Source: Puffinus mauretanicus
Lineage: Eukaryota > Chordata > Aves > Procellariiformes > Procellariidae
DNA: 64,000 nucleotides
Reading direction: 5' to 3'
NCBI GenBank assembly: GCA_023333565.1
Contig: JAJKFH010001810.1
Location: forward strand, 1,178,001-1,242,000
Numbering within the stretch: the stretch's first letter is position 1; each line of letters starts with the position of its first letter. The notes under the pieces were generated by a model. That model saw nothing but the letters and a program-made list of their open reading frames with translations. It was not told where the DNA came from and searched no databases. The translations under genes and the position numbers were made by a program. Below are positions 20,453-34,018 of this stretch, piece by piece.

Positions 20453-23257
20453 CCCCACCCAGTTCTTCTTATTGTAAACTGCCTGAAATGGTTAGATAAA
20501 AACTAGTAAAAGCTGTATGAAATGTGTATTTGAATATAAAAATTAACACTTGTTTTAAATTAATTTGATTCGTTTCCCTAATAGTCTCAACAAATTAATA
20601 CAGTATTTAATAAAAATGTAATACAGTATCCATTTAAAATATGATCTCTTTATCCTGCTGTCTGATTTGCATGAAGAAGATTTTTTCCTCACATCTGCGA
20701 TACTGTATAAATTCCCTTTAAATATTCCATTTGATAATCTTCCTTCTATCATAAAGTGTTTGGACTTCAAATGTCATTTGAAAGTCCTGAGTGCAAATAA
20801 AATGTGAATCATGGTAGAAATCTGCCAAAGATGTAAAAAAAATGGGCATGCTTTTTCTTACTCTCTTTGTTTTATAAATGTTGTGACATTTCAATTAAGA
20901 AATAAAATACAGCTTTTACTGAACTGTGGAAAAGTAATGGCTGAATTTGTGGTCGTCTTAGCTGGACATTCCTGAAAGTCAAAGCTTGAAGTTCTTACAT
21001 TGCTCTTACAGCCTCTATGCTGTTGTGTGAGAGCTTTCCTAGTCACAAAACAATATGAAAAATAATAATTAAAAAAACCCAACAACTTAAAAGAGTGTAT
21101 GGCAGAGAGGAACAAAACCAATTCAGAAACAACTATGCCCTGCTGTTTGGCTTGCATCAGAGAACATTTTCAAGTGAGCTTTTTAGTAATCTCATCTCAT
21201 ATTAATCATTCTTAGATATTGGGTCTATCATTTGCTAATAAACTCTAGCAAACATTACTTTCTTACTCTTGGCAGCAGCCTTTTGAGTAATTGCAGACTG
21301 TTTTCGTGTTCTGTCTCTTCATTAGTCATCTTATTTTTAGGCTAAACTAATCCTGATTGATTGTTGGTTTGGGGTTTCCCCCCATCCTTCTGTTTATTCT
21401 TACTGCTGCCATGTGGACTCTGTCCAGTAGTTAATATCTCTCTTGATGTATGGACACGCACTAGTCATACTTTCTGCCAGCTAGCAGAGAGACTGCTACA
21501 ACAATTTAGAGTTGCAGTTTTGAAATAGATGCAAATTTTTCAAAACAGGCTTTCCTAAGGGCTGCTCCCTATCTGAGCCTTCTTAGCTTTGAGCTTTTCA
21601 AGTCTTTACGCTGGAAATCGGAGCCTGGCACCTTGAGGTGTACGTGTTTATTTGGTAGGGAGGAAAAGCTACTCTTTTGAGTCCCTAAAGAGTTAATGTA
21701 CTGTATCAGATACTGACTAATGCTGATCACAGCAGTCCAGTTGTGACAATCTACTTGGGCTGAATGGACTGAAAGGAGATATGTCTGATGCTCTTCTCCA
21801 AGTAGGATGTTTGCCCTTTCTACAACAGCCTGAGACGGTTGACATATTTGACCAGTGGATGGTGGAACCATTGAAATCCATGGGTCCTTTTGTACTATCA
21901 AGCCAGTTGTTTCTCATCCTTAAAAAATATATATAAGGAACTCTGTTCCTCATTACACTTAATTTTCCTGCTTGGAGTCCCCTGTCCTCATCCCCTGTGA
22001 CCATCGTGAGTAGCAGCATATTTTTTTTTAAAGTGTATTTCCAATTTGTCAAGATTTAATTATGCTCTTCAGGGTACTGGCAGTTCTTCCCAGCTTGGTG
22101 CCCTTCTGAAAATTTACTCTCTGTTCTATTACCCAGGTCCTTGCTGCTTCTGACAATTGCTATTTTTAGGTAGGGAAGAGGAGTAATGTTGGATGAAGAA
22201 TATACACCCATCCATAGTTTTCTATGTATGGAAAGCATATAGTGATGGAAACCATCTGCTATCTGTGTGGTTGTCCTTTCTTCTTCATCCATATTTCTAT
22301 CTTAAATACTTGAATAGTATCACTGTGAGCCTCTTATTTATATTAAAATCTATTACTGGAAGTGGAAATTTCTAATTTGAAAGATGGTGGGTAGATCCAC
22401 AATTATACGATATGAAAGTTTTTACATGTGTCTTCTTGATCCGTGGAAGTGCCTATATTGTTGCTCCTAGGAGAAGAGAAGGCAGGAGAGAACGGCCAGT
22501 GAGTGACCCTCTGGGGTGCCTGCAATGGCGTGTCACGATTCTACAGGGGAAGGGTGTAAGGGAGGGGGCAAATCTGCTGCGTCCCTGGGCAGCCAGGTCA
22601 GCCTGATCTCATTAGCTCCAGTCCTGAGACAGAAGAGTAAAGAAATTAGAGAGTAGGGAGAGAGAAGTAGTTGAAGGATAATATACCTTAAAAGGAAACC
22701 TTCTTTGAACACCAACCTGGGAGCAGAATTCAAGCTATGCATTGTTATGTTGTTAGTTTGAAAACAGAAGACAGGTCAGGAAATGAGTGGGTTAGGTTTG
22801 CTAATATCAGTGGGTTGGTTTGTGTTGAAAGTGGTGGTTAAATTTTAGCTATTCACAGTTCCCTATGTTTGTTTTCGTTTGTTTGAAAATAGCCCAAATG
22901 TAATGAATTAGAACACCTGAAATATGCTTAAAGGAAATAATTACGGAGTGAAACACTGTGTTAAGAAAACCAACACAAACTTTCCTGTGTGCTTATTCTT
23001 ACCATGCAGAATAAAAAGGAATTGAAGATAAAGGGTCCCAGAAGAAAAAAACTCAGAGGTCTTAGGGAAAGATAACTTCGTATGCTCCATGTTTTGAATG
23101 AATGCTATTTTTCATGTGACCTCTAGACTCCCTCAAAAAATTGCTTTGACCCTTGTGATGAGCAGGAGGAAAAGAGTATGACCAAGAAACAGCTCAGGAA
23201 CCACAGGGGAACAGACATTAACGAAATAAGCAGTGCTTCACTCTCAGATCAAAGCAC

Positions 23258-23273
23258 TTTTTTTTTTTTTTTT
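23258..23273. repeat. T16 homopolymer
   Basis: Sixteen consecutive T residues with no recognisable retrotransposon body attached. Confidence 0.9.
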
Positions 23274-25429
23274 AACTGCCTTGTTTAACGCTGCATAAAG
23301 TACCATTAAATCTCCCTCTAGGCTTTAGGAGTCCTACTTTGTAGGTGATGGATCTTAGGCATTGGTAGGCAGTCAACGACTGGTGAAAATGAATGTTGTG
23401 GGAAGTGCAGGGGAGAGAATAGGCCCTGAGGACACAAAGAAAAAGCTAGTTCCTGTCTGAGTTCAGTACCTACAGATTTGGAGCCAACTATGTTTCCTTG
23501 GCCTTCAGATACATTTCTAGTACCGCTGGTTTGCCAGCACTGTATTCTGGATGGTTCTGCAGGTAGGTGCTTCCTGCAATGTCTTAGTTACATTTTTTTC
23601 CCTCTTGACGGGATTCCACAGAAGTCACAAACATGCGTTTTAAAATGTAACATTAAAAAGAAAGAAGATGTCACCAAAGCTTTTCCAGTGATACTAATAT
23701 TGTGTAAATACACACTAATGTTGTGTAAATACTGTCATGGTACAGTTGGGTTTATTTTTAATTATTAGACCAGCCTGGGGAAACGCTGTCAGAGAGCAGT
23801 GATAGCCTGTCCATTGCTCGTTTGAGCATAACAAAGGGCTTGACTTGGAGCAGGTTGCGATGCAGATAAAGTGTTGTCTGGGTTTATTCTGCCTTTCTTG
23901 TTCTCAAGCAACAGAAATGTAATCTAGAGCTGCAATGGAATTTAATACTAGGGCAGGTCCCTGTGGAGTAGTAACTTGACTATGCATTTCTCAAATTAAC
24001 CGTAGTCTGCCATTTTACTGTTTTGATATGGTTTTGACCATAAATCATAATACTGCTCTGTCAGAGATGTTGCTCTCATTGGTCTATTCCCTCCTTTACT
24101 TAATATTTTTCTTAAATAAGACTTTGTTTTCTTCTGAGAAGTGTCTCATTATATTCAAATCAGCATTGGACCCAATAAAATTTTAGGATTTTTCCTGTAC
24201 GGATTTGATCACATTTTGTTGTTTTAGGTTTTCAGGGGGTTTACACATACAGAAGTACTGTTAAAACAGAATTGAATAAGCTGAATGGGAATAAATAACT
24301 TCCACAAAGCATATCCTACTGTATTGTCTTGCATACAATATGTTGTTTTGTCTTACCCTCTACTACAATAGTTCTGTTCTGTTTTATAAACCCACTGTTC
24401 AGTCTGACTCAGTGTTGCTGCTTTTCAGAAGTGGATGTGCACTAAGATGCTGGATATTTTTTCTGTTGCAGAGTTGAGACAGATTGCTGCAATTATAAAA
24501 GGAGTTTATTGTATTTGTTTGAAGGAAATGACACACAGGAGTAGCTTATATTGAGACAGATTGGTATTTGGGGACAGGAATTAAAACAACCCAAATAATT
24601 CTGCAAACTAAGAGATCAGTAAATAGCCAGGACGTGACATCTGGAGCAGGACTCTATTGCATGAATATGGACACCTAATGCCATTTTAGATGTCCTGGGA
24701 TATCTGAGGCATCTGCAGAGGGTACACTGGTATGGCACAGGAGCTAATGCAGACCTGTGCTGTTCTGGATGGGCAGCTTGGCGGCCAGGTGTCCAAGAAC
24801 TGTCTAAAATAGCCCCAGATGTCTTCTTTTTGGTAGGGAATAAAAAACTGACCCTGTGCTCTAAGTTAGCACAACAGTCTTGCAGTGAGAGGTTGATCTC
24901 AGATGCTTTGCTATTTTTATTTCATCTCACTCTGCCTGCATCATGCTGCCCCTTTTTGGGTGGGTTTTGTTTGCTTGTCTGTTTGGTGGGGTTTGTCTGG
25001 TGTTTTTTTCCATGCAGAAGTACTGACCCTCGGGAAGCCATTTGGAAGGGAATACTTTCAGAACATGTGAAATTTAGGCTAGTTTTATGTATGTGTTTAT
25101 ACATAGTTTATAATAAGTTTTAGGAGCATAAATATGGGCTCTTAGACCCACATCTCAAATCTCGTGCCCGCACCCTCCCTGCAGAGGTGATGTGCGGCTT
25201 TATGCAGGAGAGTTCAGCACACTGAACGTAGCAGTGCACTGCAGCGGCTGCGGGTGCCGAGATATCAGGAGAGCCAAACTCATCTCGAGCTCATTGAATT
25301 CAGAGGATTACTGTGGCATAAGCTGTATTTAGTGTCTGAAGGAGCTATGCCGTATTTCATTCAAAACTCTGTCAGATGAAATCTTCTTCTCACCCAGGCT
25401 TAAGTGCATACATTTCAAATGCTTTGGAT

Positions 25430-25450
25430 CAACAACAACAACAACAACAA
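25430..25450. repeat. (CAA)n microsatellite
   Basis: About seven CAA units in a row. Confidence 0.95.
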
Positions 25451-28400
25451 AATCCAGAACTTATTCTCAGGGTCTAGATGAGGAGTGAAGGTCATGAAAC
25501 CACACTGCACGATGTCAATTTTCTGCCTTTTGCACTAGAAAGAAGTCATGGAAAGTCTTGTGACTAGTCTGGTGCCTGCAAATAATGCATAATATCTGGG
25601 TGGCAGAACCATTTTGAATGGACAGGGAAAGGTTGAAAACACAGAGGAGACAGATATGCAGAATTATTTTTACTGTACTGTCGTGGGAATTCTGGATGGG
25701 AACATAGCAAATATTGGTACTCACTCCTTGCAGAGCGCCAGGATTTTCTCACAGTGCAAAAGAGATCCCTAGGCAGCTGTTAAAATATTAGAATTTAAAA
25801 TGTTAATGTGTTTAATTGCAGGAAGTTCAATAAAGGTTGAAAATGTCATATACAACTTATTTTTCATTATTCCTAGGCAGAACTATCCAACTCATCATTG
25901 CAGCCATTCTAGTGAGTGTCAGCTCTAATCCCCTTGAGAGAAGGCAGTTCTCATTTTATGAAGGAACAGAATGGCAGAAAGGCTAAAATACTATTGTTCA
26001 GAGGAGCGGGTGAGAAGACTGTTATTTGAGACTCTGTATACATATAATAAGGGTATGTTCATGAAATGACAAATGATCAAGGTAGCTTCTCCCTCATCTG
26101 AGAACCTCTCATCTGAGAAACAGTTACTGCGCGTACTCTTCTTGTCATCTGGAAAGACACATTAGCTAATCTGCTTTCACGGCTAAAGGAAGATACAGTA
26201 TGTTAGTTTAAACCTTAGTGAAACCTCGTGTTCACAGCTGGCTATAAACACACATGTGGTGGCTTGAGCTGACAGGCAATTGCTTGTTTAACCTCAGTAA
26301 CTAGAGGGTAGGCTTTCAGCCCGGAGAGGAAAATAGGGCTGCCGTCCCCCTCTTCTGTATGGGGAGCGGAGAGCGGGAGAGCCTGGAGTGCAGCCCCTGC
26401 CTGTTGGTTCCCAGCTGAAGTCCCTAACCACCAAAGATGTCCCATAGTCTTCACAATATGAAAAATCACTAAAAGTTTCGGTAAGGATTTCAGCCTTCAA
26501 CATTAGCACTGGAAATGCCAGGATGTGTTTTTGATAAAGTCTAGAAGTCAAAGATCTTGCAGTAAGCTCAGGGAAATGTCATGAAAATCAAAATACATTC
26601 TCTAATAAAACTAGTAACGTGGTTTAAAGTTTATTTTTATTATCCCTTAAATTTCCTTCCCTTTTAGTCTCATGTATAAATATATAAATCTATTTGCATG
26701 AGCTACTTGATTCTGCTCAAGTGAATATTTTCATATCTGTGAGTGAGATTAAATTAGACCATACATACTGGAGTTTGTTCCTGTGATGCAATTGTATTTT
26801 CTGTGAAAACATTGTCACAATGTTTCTTCCCAGAAGCTGTAGAGGATTGTCACAGCTTTTGAAAACCTTATTTTTTTTCAGACATTTTTCCATAGCAGGT
26901 TAGAAATATAAAGACAGTTTCATGAGAAAAGCACGTGTGTGCCCTAATGCTAACAATTTTATTCTTTTTTCCCACTTAGACATACTTCATTCAGTACTTT
27001 AGTCAAGCACCTTTTTAAAAGTCTACCATTTCATGATTTCTGTTTGGATGAGAAAATAGTATTAAGCATTTGCAGTAGCTACCATTTTTTTTTATTACCG
27101 ACTGTAGTTGTGATAGGAAAGTTGGCATCTATCCACAGGTTATCTACCGCTATCTACCAGTTTCCTCCTATTCATAAAAGTGCTGGGAAAAATGCAAAGA
27201 AAATATTCACAGAAATTTGCTCAAATGAAAGTAGAATATGTAATTTGACCTCAGCCATGCCTCTACTGTGATAACACCATATTAATTTTCTAGTGCAAAA
27301 GTTAAACATGGAGATGTGCCTTCATTCAAGTTCTGGTCTTTAAAATTATTAGTTCTCAGAGAAAATGACCTAGCCTGGACTCTCATTACTCATCCCGTTA
27401 CCTAATCTGATGCAGAAGATGTGAACCTCACTAGTTAACCTGCACTGAGTTACATGCCAGGAGCAGCCCATGATTCATCAAGTTAGAAGTGTGTTCCCAC
27501 AATGTGACTTAAACAGGGACCTCTACACTTACTCTTGTTTGCATTTTAATTTTAAGGGACATGGAAATTATAGACAAAATCTGTATTTGGCATAGCTTGT
27601 ATAGGTGCAACAAGATGGGTAATAAGAATATTGTCTTCTCTAGCTCCTACTGAAGATTTTGCTGCTTATTGAATGTTTAGCAACATTCTTTAAGATTTTG
27701 CAAATGTGTTAGTGGAGCTGATTGGTTGTTGACCTGGTTAATCTGATCTTTAAATATCAAGTAATTCAGCTGATATATTTTGTTTAAATTTAAAACAAAT
27801 CTTTGCTATTCCTCATAAAATAGTCAGATATCAGTGCATCTGGCAATGAACAGGAACTGCGGAAAACAGCAAAATTCTCTCCTGCTTACCTTGAAATTAA
27901 TTCCAGATTAATTACATGCACAGATTAAGTGCACTAACTCTTGGTTTCTCCCTTCCTTTCTCTTTCCTTGTCATTATTTTTATCATTATATTGCACCTCC
28001 CTTGGCTCTGAAACATTTCACAGTCCTGATTTTCACATTCCAGCTCTACATTTTTTCTTGTGCCCAGTCAGCTTTGTGTTCTTCATAATCTTTCCTGTTT
28101 TCATGCACATGTTTTTATCTCTCCACATCCCCTTATCCATTCCCTCTCAAATCTCCTTATCCTAGATCCAGAATATACCCAACCCTTACTCATGCTCCAA
28201 TCTCTTTCCCTTTGCTTTGGTGGTGTGTATGTCTTTCAGTTGCCCAGCCCTGTGTGTATGTCAGATGTTTATCCCTTCCGATTGCTTTTTCTCTGCTACA
28301 ACTCTTTCTGCCCCACTTTGGTGTAGTACGGTTAGGAAAGCTTGAACGACTAGGGAATATCTGGTAGTATCAATGTGAAAATCCCTTTTTTGCCACTTCA

Positions 28401-30649
28401 TACGCAGTGATCAAACTAATGTGCTGTAAATCATTGCAGGAAGCTGAAGAAAGACTGGCTGTAATGTTTGCTGCAAGAAATCTGCGTTAGTCCTAATTCA
28501 AACCTTGGTCGATAAAACCTATGAAAAATTCCCATTATCTTTATAGTAGGAGTTGGATCAGATCCATTATTATTGTTGCCTTCATTAACTAGCTGTAGAC
28601 TGTGAAAGTTCATAAGGACACTAAAAGAACATAGATCTTCTGAGCCTAATCCCTTAAGTAACCTGAAAATCTGTCAGTACTAGGAATAATATTCTTTGTT
28701 ATGCACAACACACTGTAGTTACAGGTTTATGTGGAGTCGCATCTAGTCTTCTCCAGTTTTGAAGAAGAATTTTTTTGGGGAGAGTAAGATTATACCTCAC
28801 TATCTATCTATCTGTACACCTTACTTACACCACCTTATTGTGTTGAACTGAGATGGTCAGTTGGTACAGGGAGTACTCTGCCTTAGGTGAGGAAGCGTGC
28901 ATTGGGTTTATCAAATTTGAACTTATTTTGAAATAAATTAACATAGGAAAGCTGCAGAGCTTTCAGGTGGGACTGGATCCTGTCCCATGTTCTGGCAGTC
29001 AGGAGCGGATCGAAGGGGAGCTCATAGCTGAAATGTGCCGAGGCGTTGCCTTTCCTGCCTCGCTCCTCCCCGACCAGCCTTCTCAACAGAGAAGTGACAT
29101 CAACTGCGTGAGTACAGCAACAAGAAAGGGGAATCTGATTCCTTCTGATGCTTATGAAAATGTTTTTTCTAGCTTCTTAATAGGAATCTCTGTTCTCTTG
29201 GAGATGAACAATGTAACGCACATGCACACACTTTGCATTTCTGGTTAATATGATATTGTTTAGATGCTGCGTAGCTTGTCCGTTGAATTCAGAGGCTTTA
29301 CTGATGTAGACGTACAAATATCCTGTGTCCTGGGATGCCTTTGTAAATGAATTTTGCTTCCTTTTCTTTTGTCCTGTCCTCAGCTGCTGATTTGTGTTAT
29401 TCAACGTTTGTTGCCTTTTATCACAGTGAATTTCAGCAATAGGGAGAGTGATTCCCTTCAGTTTATATATCATATTTAGTGCAGTTATGGAAGGAGCAGG
29501 ACTGAAATGCTTTATAAATATTGGAAAAAAACCCAACAAAACCCACCAGAACACACACCCCCAAAACAATCAGCCAACCAAACCACACTACTGCTGTGTG
29601 TAACATTAAGTGAAATATATTGAGTTTGTGTTTCTTCTTTTGGCTGTTTTGATCTGAGGGATGATTATTCTGAACAATATTCTGAACAATATAAATCCTG
29701 ATATTTATGGAATTCTAAATGATAAAAATAAGTAATTGGATTTATAAGACTATTCACGTTTTTTCCACGAAGAGTCAAGACTGCATTGCACTTAATCAGC
29801 TTTAGGAAAAAAGGAAAATTTTGTAGAGAAGAGACCAAACATGATGTGAAGGTGTCACGTGTCAAGTGGATGTCTTAGACCTCCTTCACTCTTCTGTCAA
29901 AAGCTGAAATTGAAGAGGTTTTTTTTTGATCACTGAGATTCAGTGGGTGATTCAGTGAGAGCCTTACCCAACATCTTTTGAAAAGTTACCAACAGAAATA
30001 TGATCAGATTTGGGTAAGCCAAAACTGAGTTGGAGTGCTACAGGACTTCCTTCTGATTTCTTTGGAGAGAAACTTCGCTTTTTTTAACATTCAAGAGAAC
30101 TGAAATTTTACATTAAGACTTAGAGGTCCCAAAGGATCAAATAGTTAATTATTTAGTACAAGTAAGGTTATTTCATTAGTATAAAAAGGCTTATGACTCA
30201 TAGTATGCATGAGGAAGAGAAGCGAAGGCTACGCTTGTCTCGTGCAGGGACGAACAGTATTTGGAATATGCCATAAGAATGAACTTCTGAGGTCCTCAGA
30301 GAAGATCTGAATGGGGAAGGGGTACAGGATACAGCCTTTGTATTCTAGAGGCCTTATTCTGTAGGATTTAAAGGAGTATTCAAGTATGATAAGACTAATG
30401 GGGTAATTAACTGATTTTTTTTGTAGCCACCTTCACTTGGAAGGAGCCTAGGGAGGTTGTTGTGCTAGAACTGTTCTTTACAGAAGCAGAGGCTCTGCCT
30501 CAAGTCAAGGTGGCAGTAGGCAAGGTTATAGAAGAATAAGATAAGAGAAGAATAAGGTAAGAGAGAACATGCTTGCATTGGTTAAAAACAGTCAGTAAAC
30601 ACAATAGGAATAATGATTTTCATGTTGGAGGGTATTCATTGGTAGAGTT

Positions 30650-30880
30650 TTAAAAGAATTTTCAACCTTGTCATGAATCATCTGGAAAATGATGGTAGAA
30701 CTTGCTGGTGATAGTAAATTATTCTGTATAGCAAAGACAAAGTCCAATTTGAAGGGCTACACTGAATAACTGAGAAATCCAATGGCAGAGGACAGAACGT
30801 TCAGTGTTGAAAAATGCAAAATGATGCAGATGAGAGAGAAACGTTCCCTACATTTGGCTCAGCAGTGAGTACTGGGATAG
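30650..30880 (+). mobile_element. Very old CR1-type LINE remnant (+)
   Basis: Reads as a degraded copy of the RT region after the PQG block. TTCAACCTTGTCATGAATCA corresponds to the FNIFIND region, then TCTGGAAAATGATG, AACTTGCTGGTGATAG where the FADD motif should stand, and GTTGAAAAATGCAAAATGATG matching the later FNVDKCKVMH-like block. The active-site text now reads as LAGD rather than FADD and stops are frequent. The wording resembles the ancient CR1 lineages shared with turtles and crocodilians more than the young bird CR1s elsewhere in the window. Confidence 0.6.
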
Positions 30881-33377
30881 TGTCATTCTGGTTTCTATGC
30901 CTTATAAAACATCCAGGATGCTTTCTTTTTTTTTCTTTTTTTTTTTAATAATTTGGGAGCTGAAGTTACCAGCTGGTGGTTTTCCCTAAAAATAGTTTTA
31001 CTGTGAGCATAGTATATGCATTTCCTTTCGCTGATTTTGTAAAGGTACATTACTAGTGATACAAAATAGCCATAATTTACTCTTGAATACTAGAACTACA
31101 CAAAAAGATGAATGGGGTGTATATATACTATATAGACAGCTTTCCTTTTGTTGCTTTGAGCAACCATATAGTTAAGTGATAATGTTCCTGGAGATTGAGT
31201 CTATGAAGCAATAAATGGCTTTTATAGTTGATTAAATGCTGAAGTGCAGCTGGAGCTACAAAAGCCATCTCAAGCAGTAAGTATGTTATTACCATCATGG
31301 AAAGATAAAAGGAGAACATCACGGGAATAGGAATCTTTAAAATTTTGAGGCAGGGGGAAGAACGGAAAGGATAATATTTTCATTAAAAATATTTGCATGG
31401 TACATGTGAACCAATACTATTACTCTATAACCTTTGCATTTTTTAACAAATCCAGATCCATAACATGTAACTAAATGCTGTTAACATAATCTGTAAAACT
31501 TTAAAGCAATGGATGTGATGACACTTAAATTCTGAGCTGGTTCAGATCTGAATTGGGCTGCTAATTTCTCAAAATAAGCAGTGAGAAGGAAGACTGGTGG
31601 GGTTTGCAGCAAGAGTAATTTTGCACAATTTTCTTAAATCAATGCTAGTTCCAAATTATGTCAGGCTTGGAAGCTCGCCTGTTAATCTGTCTTTGTTAAG
31701 CTCTGGCTTCCTAAGACATCTCCCTCCTCCTGGCAAATGTCTTTTATCTCTACAGAAGGTTTGGAAGGAAAGGAACTGTGGACTGAGGACTTTCTGACTC
31801 TGTCTCTAGTTAAGCAGTCACAAGTCCTGCAGCGACTGAATTGTAACCATTCCTGGTTCAAACCCACAGTAGAAGTGAGGCTGCAGCTCCTTTTCCCAGG
31901 GAACGGAGACCAAACTCGATCAGGCTGGGACCGAAGTGAACAGAGGCTTCTTGTGTTGGTGCTATAACTAGGACCCTGGTGACCAAGTGGTCATTCCTGC
32001 TGCGTAGTCTGGGGCTTCCAGGAAAAAAACATGATGGATTGTGCCAAAAATTGAATATCATGAAGCAGGGTGCTTTAGCCTAAACATCTGAAGTCATTCA
32101 TTTTCTCACCCTCTCTGACTCAGTGAAAGATATAAGAAAAGTTATATGAAACAAAACAATCCATAACGAGCGTTGAAAATTATCAAAAGTACTCAAATCG
32201 TATGAAATAAATCTTGCCAAGTAATTACCTGAAAATCATACCCTCGCTTTTGAGCCAGCTCTTCAGGGCTGGGCAGGCAAATACATTAGCACCTAAGTGT
32301 ATGAACTGAATGGTGAGCACGCTTTCTCTGTCCCAGACCATTTCAGTCACTGGCTTTATTTTATCCAGAAAAGGACTTGGGTGAACATGGGAATACTAGG
32401 AGTTTACAACTGTGGGCATGGAACGGTAGCACCTGGAGGACTGACTTTATGTCACTTTTAGCCAGCTATGGTCTGATCTCAGGCCTTGCAATCAGAGCCA
32501 AACCTCCAGCAACTACTGTCCAGCATGTGTGTCCCTGAATTCAAGACCTAAGGATGAGGCAACAAACAAATAATGTGCTGAGCAGAGCGGCTTCTTCATG
32601 GCTTCTGCATTGCCTGAGATGCTTGGAGGTCTCCAGGGCTACAGTTCCTGAATCATACATTTAGATTAACAGATGTGTCTCTTTTCCACTTATTTTAAGA
32701 TTCATGAAAAATGGTTCTGTCATGAGGGCCCAATCTGTTCCCATTAAGTCAACGAAACTTTTGTCAGTGACTTGAATGGAAGCAGACCTGAGTCCAATAT
32801 GAAAACACCCTGTCAGTAGAAAACTGAAAAAGCTCAGTTTAACCAGATTTGCTTTGGATATTGTATTTGTTTAGATTGGGTTGTCTACAAACAAATGTTT
32901 CTTGTTGGTACCATAGCTTTAGCTTTAACTATTCAATGAACTTCAAATATATTCATTATAAATAACATTGGAAAACAGTTATTTTCACTAAATCTTGTAT
33001 ATAGTTCTGTAATGCGTTATGTGACGATAGTAACACAGTCGTTCATGACAGTTATCTTTCTGTATTGTGATCCTGATGAATGAGAACTCCCAGGGACTGA
33101 ATACCAATCTTTATTCTGAACTACAGTTTGTTGCGTGTCTCTTTTTTCAGCCATTTGTCTAAATTCTTGCTTTATTTCTTTAAAGAATTTTGAATGTCTC
33201 TGGAGGAAAAAATAAAATTCATGTTATTTTATTTTGCTTTTTTTAAAGGCACGAGAGAAAAACCGTACCTGCACTTCTCTCATGTAAGCGTATTCTTTTA
33301 GTCAGCCCTTGAACAGGTTACGGTTCTTAACTGGAAACTTTAACTTCATCGGGTAATTGTAGCAGCATATATTCAGC
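30881..33377. other. Unique non-coding DNA
   Basis: About 2.5 kb, no recognised gene. A T-rich low-complexity stretch lies at about 30923-30948. Overlapping short frames near 31597-32061 on both strands are not recognised and look like chance openings in a slightly GC-richer patch. Confidence 0.55.
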
Positions 33378-33756
33378 CAGGTGGGAAGGATCTCAGGAGA
33401 CCATCTGCTCAAAGCAGAAGCAACACTGAATTCAGAGCAGGTTGCTCAGGGCTTTGTCCAAATGGGTCTTGGAAACCTCCAAGGATGGAGATCCCGCAGC
33501 CTCTGGTAAACCTGTTCCAGTGCTTAATTATCCTCACAGCAATTTTATTTTTTTCTCATACCCAGTAAGATCCCTCTCTTTCAAGTTATGCCCATCATCT
33601 CTCTTTCTTCTGCACTTCAGTAGAGAGTCTGGGTCTATCTTCTTGCTGACCCTTTTGTTAGGTCTTGGCTGGCTGCGGTAGTTACCCCTGAAGCCTTCTT
33701 TTCCCGAGGCTAAAAAACCCGGTCCCTCAGACTGTCTTCATAGACACGTGCTTATG
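33378..33756 (-). mobile_element. CR1 LINE 3' part (-), older subfamily
   Basis: On the minus strand this is the CR1 C-terminal ORF2 and 3' untranslated region. Reading left to right one sees the complements of the 'caggttgctcagggctttgtcc' block, AACCTCCAAGGATGGAGATC, CCTGTTCCAGTGCTTAATTA, the region for 'cccattgtctctc', TCTTCTTGCTGACCC, and the block AGCCTTCTTTTCCCGAGGCT. It is truncated at both ends, diverged, and lies only about 60 bases from the provirus to its right. Confidence 0.9.
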
Positions 33757-33812
33757 GAATTATATATGTTCTGTTACACCTACAGTGTCTTGAGCTGCAA
33801 AGCACATAATTA

Positions 33813-33817
33813 ATTGC
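33813..33817. repeat. Target-site duplication, left copy (ATTGC)
   Basis: ATTGC directly precedes TGTCGTGGTT at 33818 and recurs directly after the CA at 34530, as expected for the two sides of one integration event. Confidence 0.82.
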
Positions 33818-33991
33818 TGTCGTGGTTCCCCTCAGCACAACAGGGAGCATGTACTGCGAGCAAGCTGAGAGCCAGCCCCACAACTTTGAGAGCCAATAAA
33901 TCAATATTGTGACCAATCAATATAATGAATGCTTATAACCAGTTTTGCCTTAACACACTTTGGTCAGATCTATCGTTATCTCAACCCTTCG

Positions 33992-34010
33992 AGCCCCACG
34001 TTGGGCACCA
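33992..34010 (-). promoter_or_regulatory. Primer-binding site, lysine-tRNA type
   Basis: On the minus strand TGGTGCCCAACGTGGGGCT, eight bases after the LTR end. It differs from the tRNA-Lys(1,2) complement TGGCGCCCAACGTGGGGC at a single position (C to T at a CpG). Confidence 0.85.
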
Positions 34011-34018
34011 AAAAGGAC

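Larger units (their letters stand above)
20453..30649. other. Unique AT-rich non-coding DNA
   Basis: About 10 kb without recognised genes or larger repeats. Contents: T16 at 23258-23273, an imperfect tandem duplication of about 20 bases at 23693-23733, (CAA)n at 25430-25450, a short (TATC)n at about 28801-28814, and an A/C-rich low-complexity patch at about 29524-29585. GC-richer patches near 22480-22610 and 26300-26420 hold no recognisable coding or repeat signature. Confidence 0.55.
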
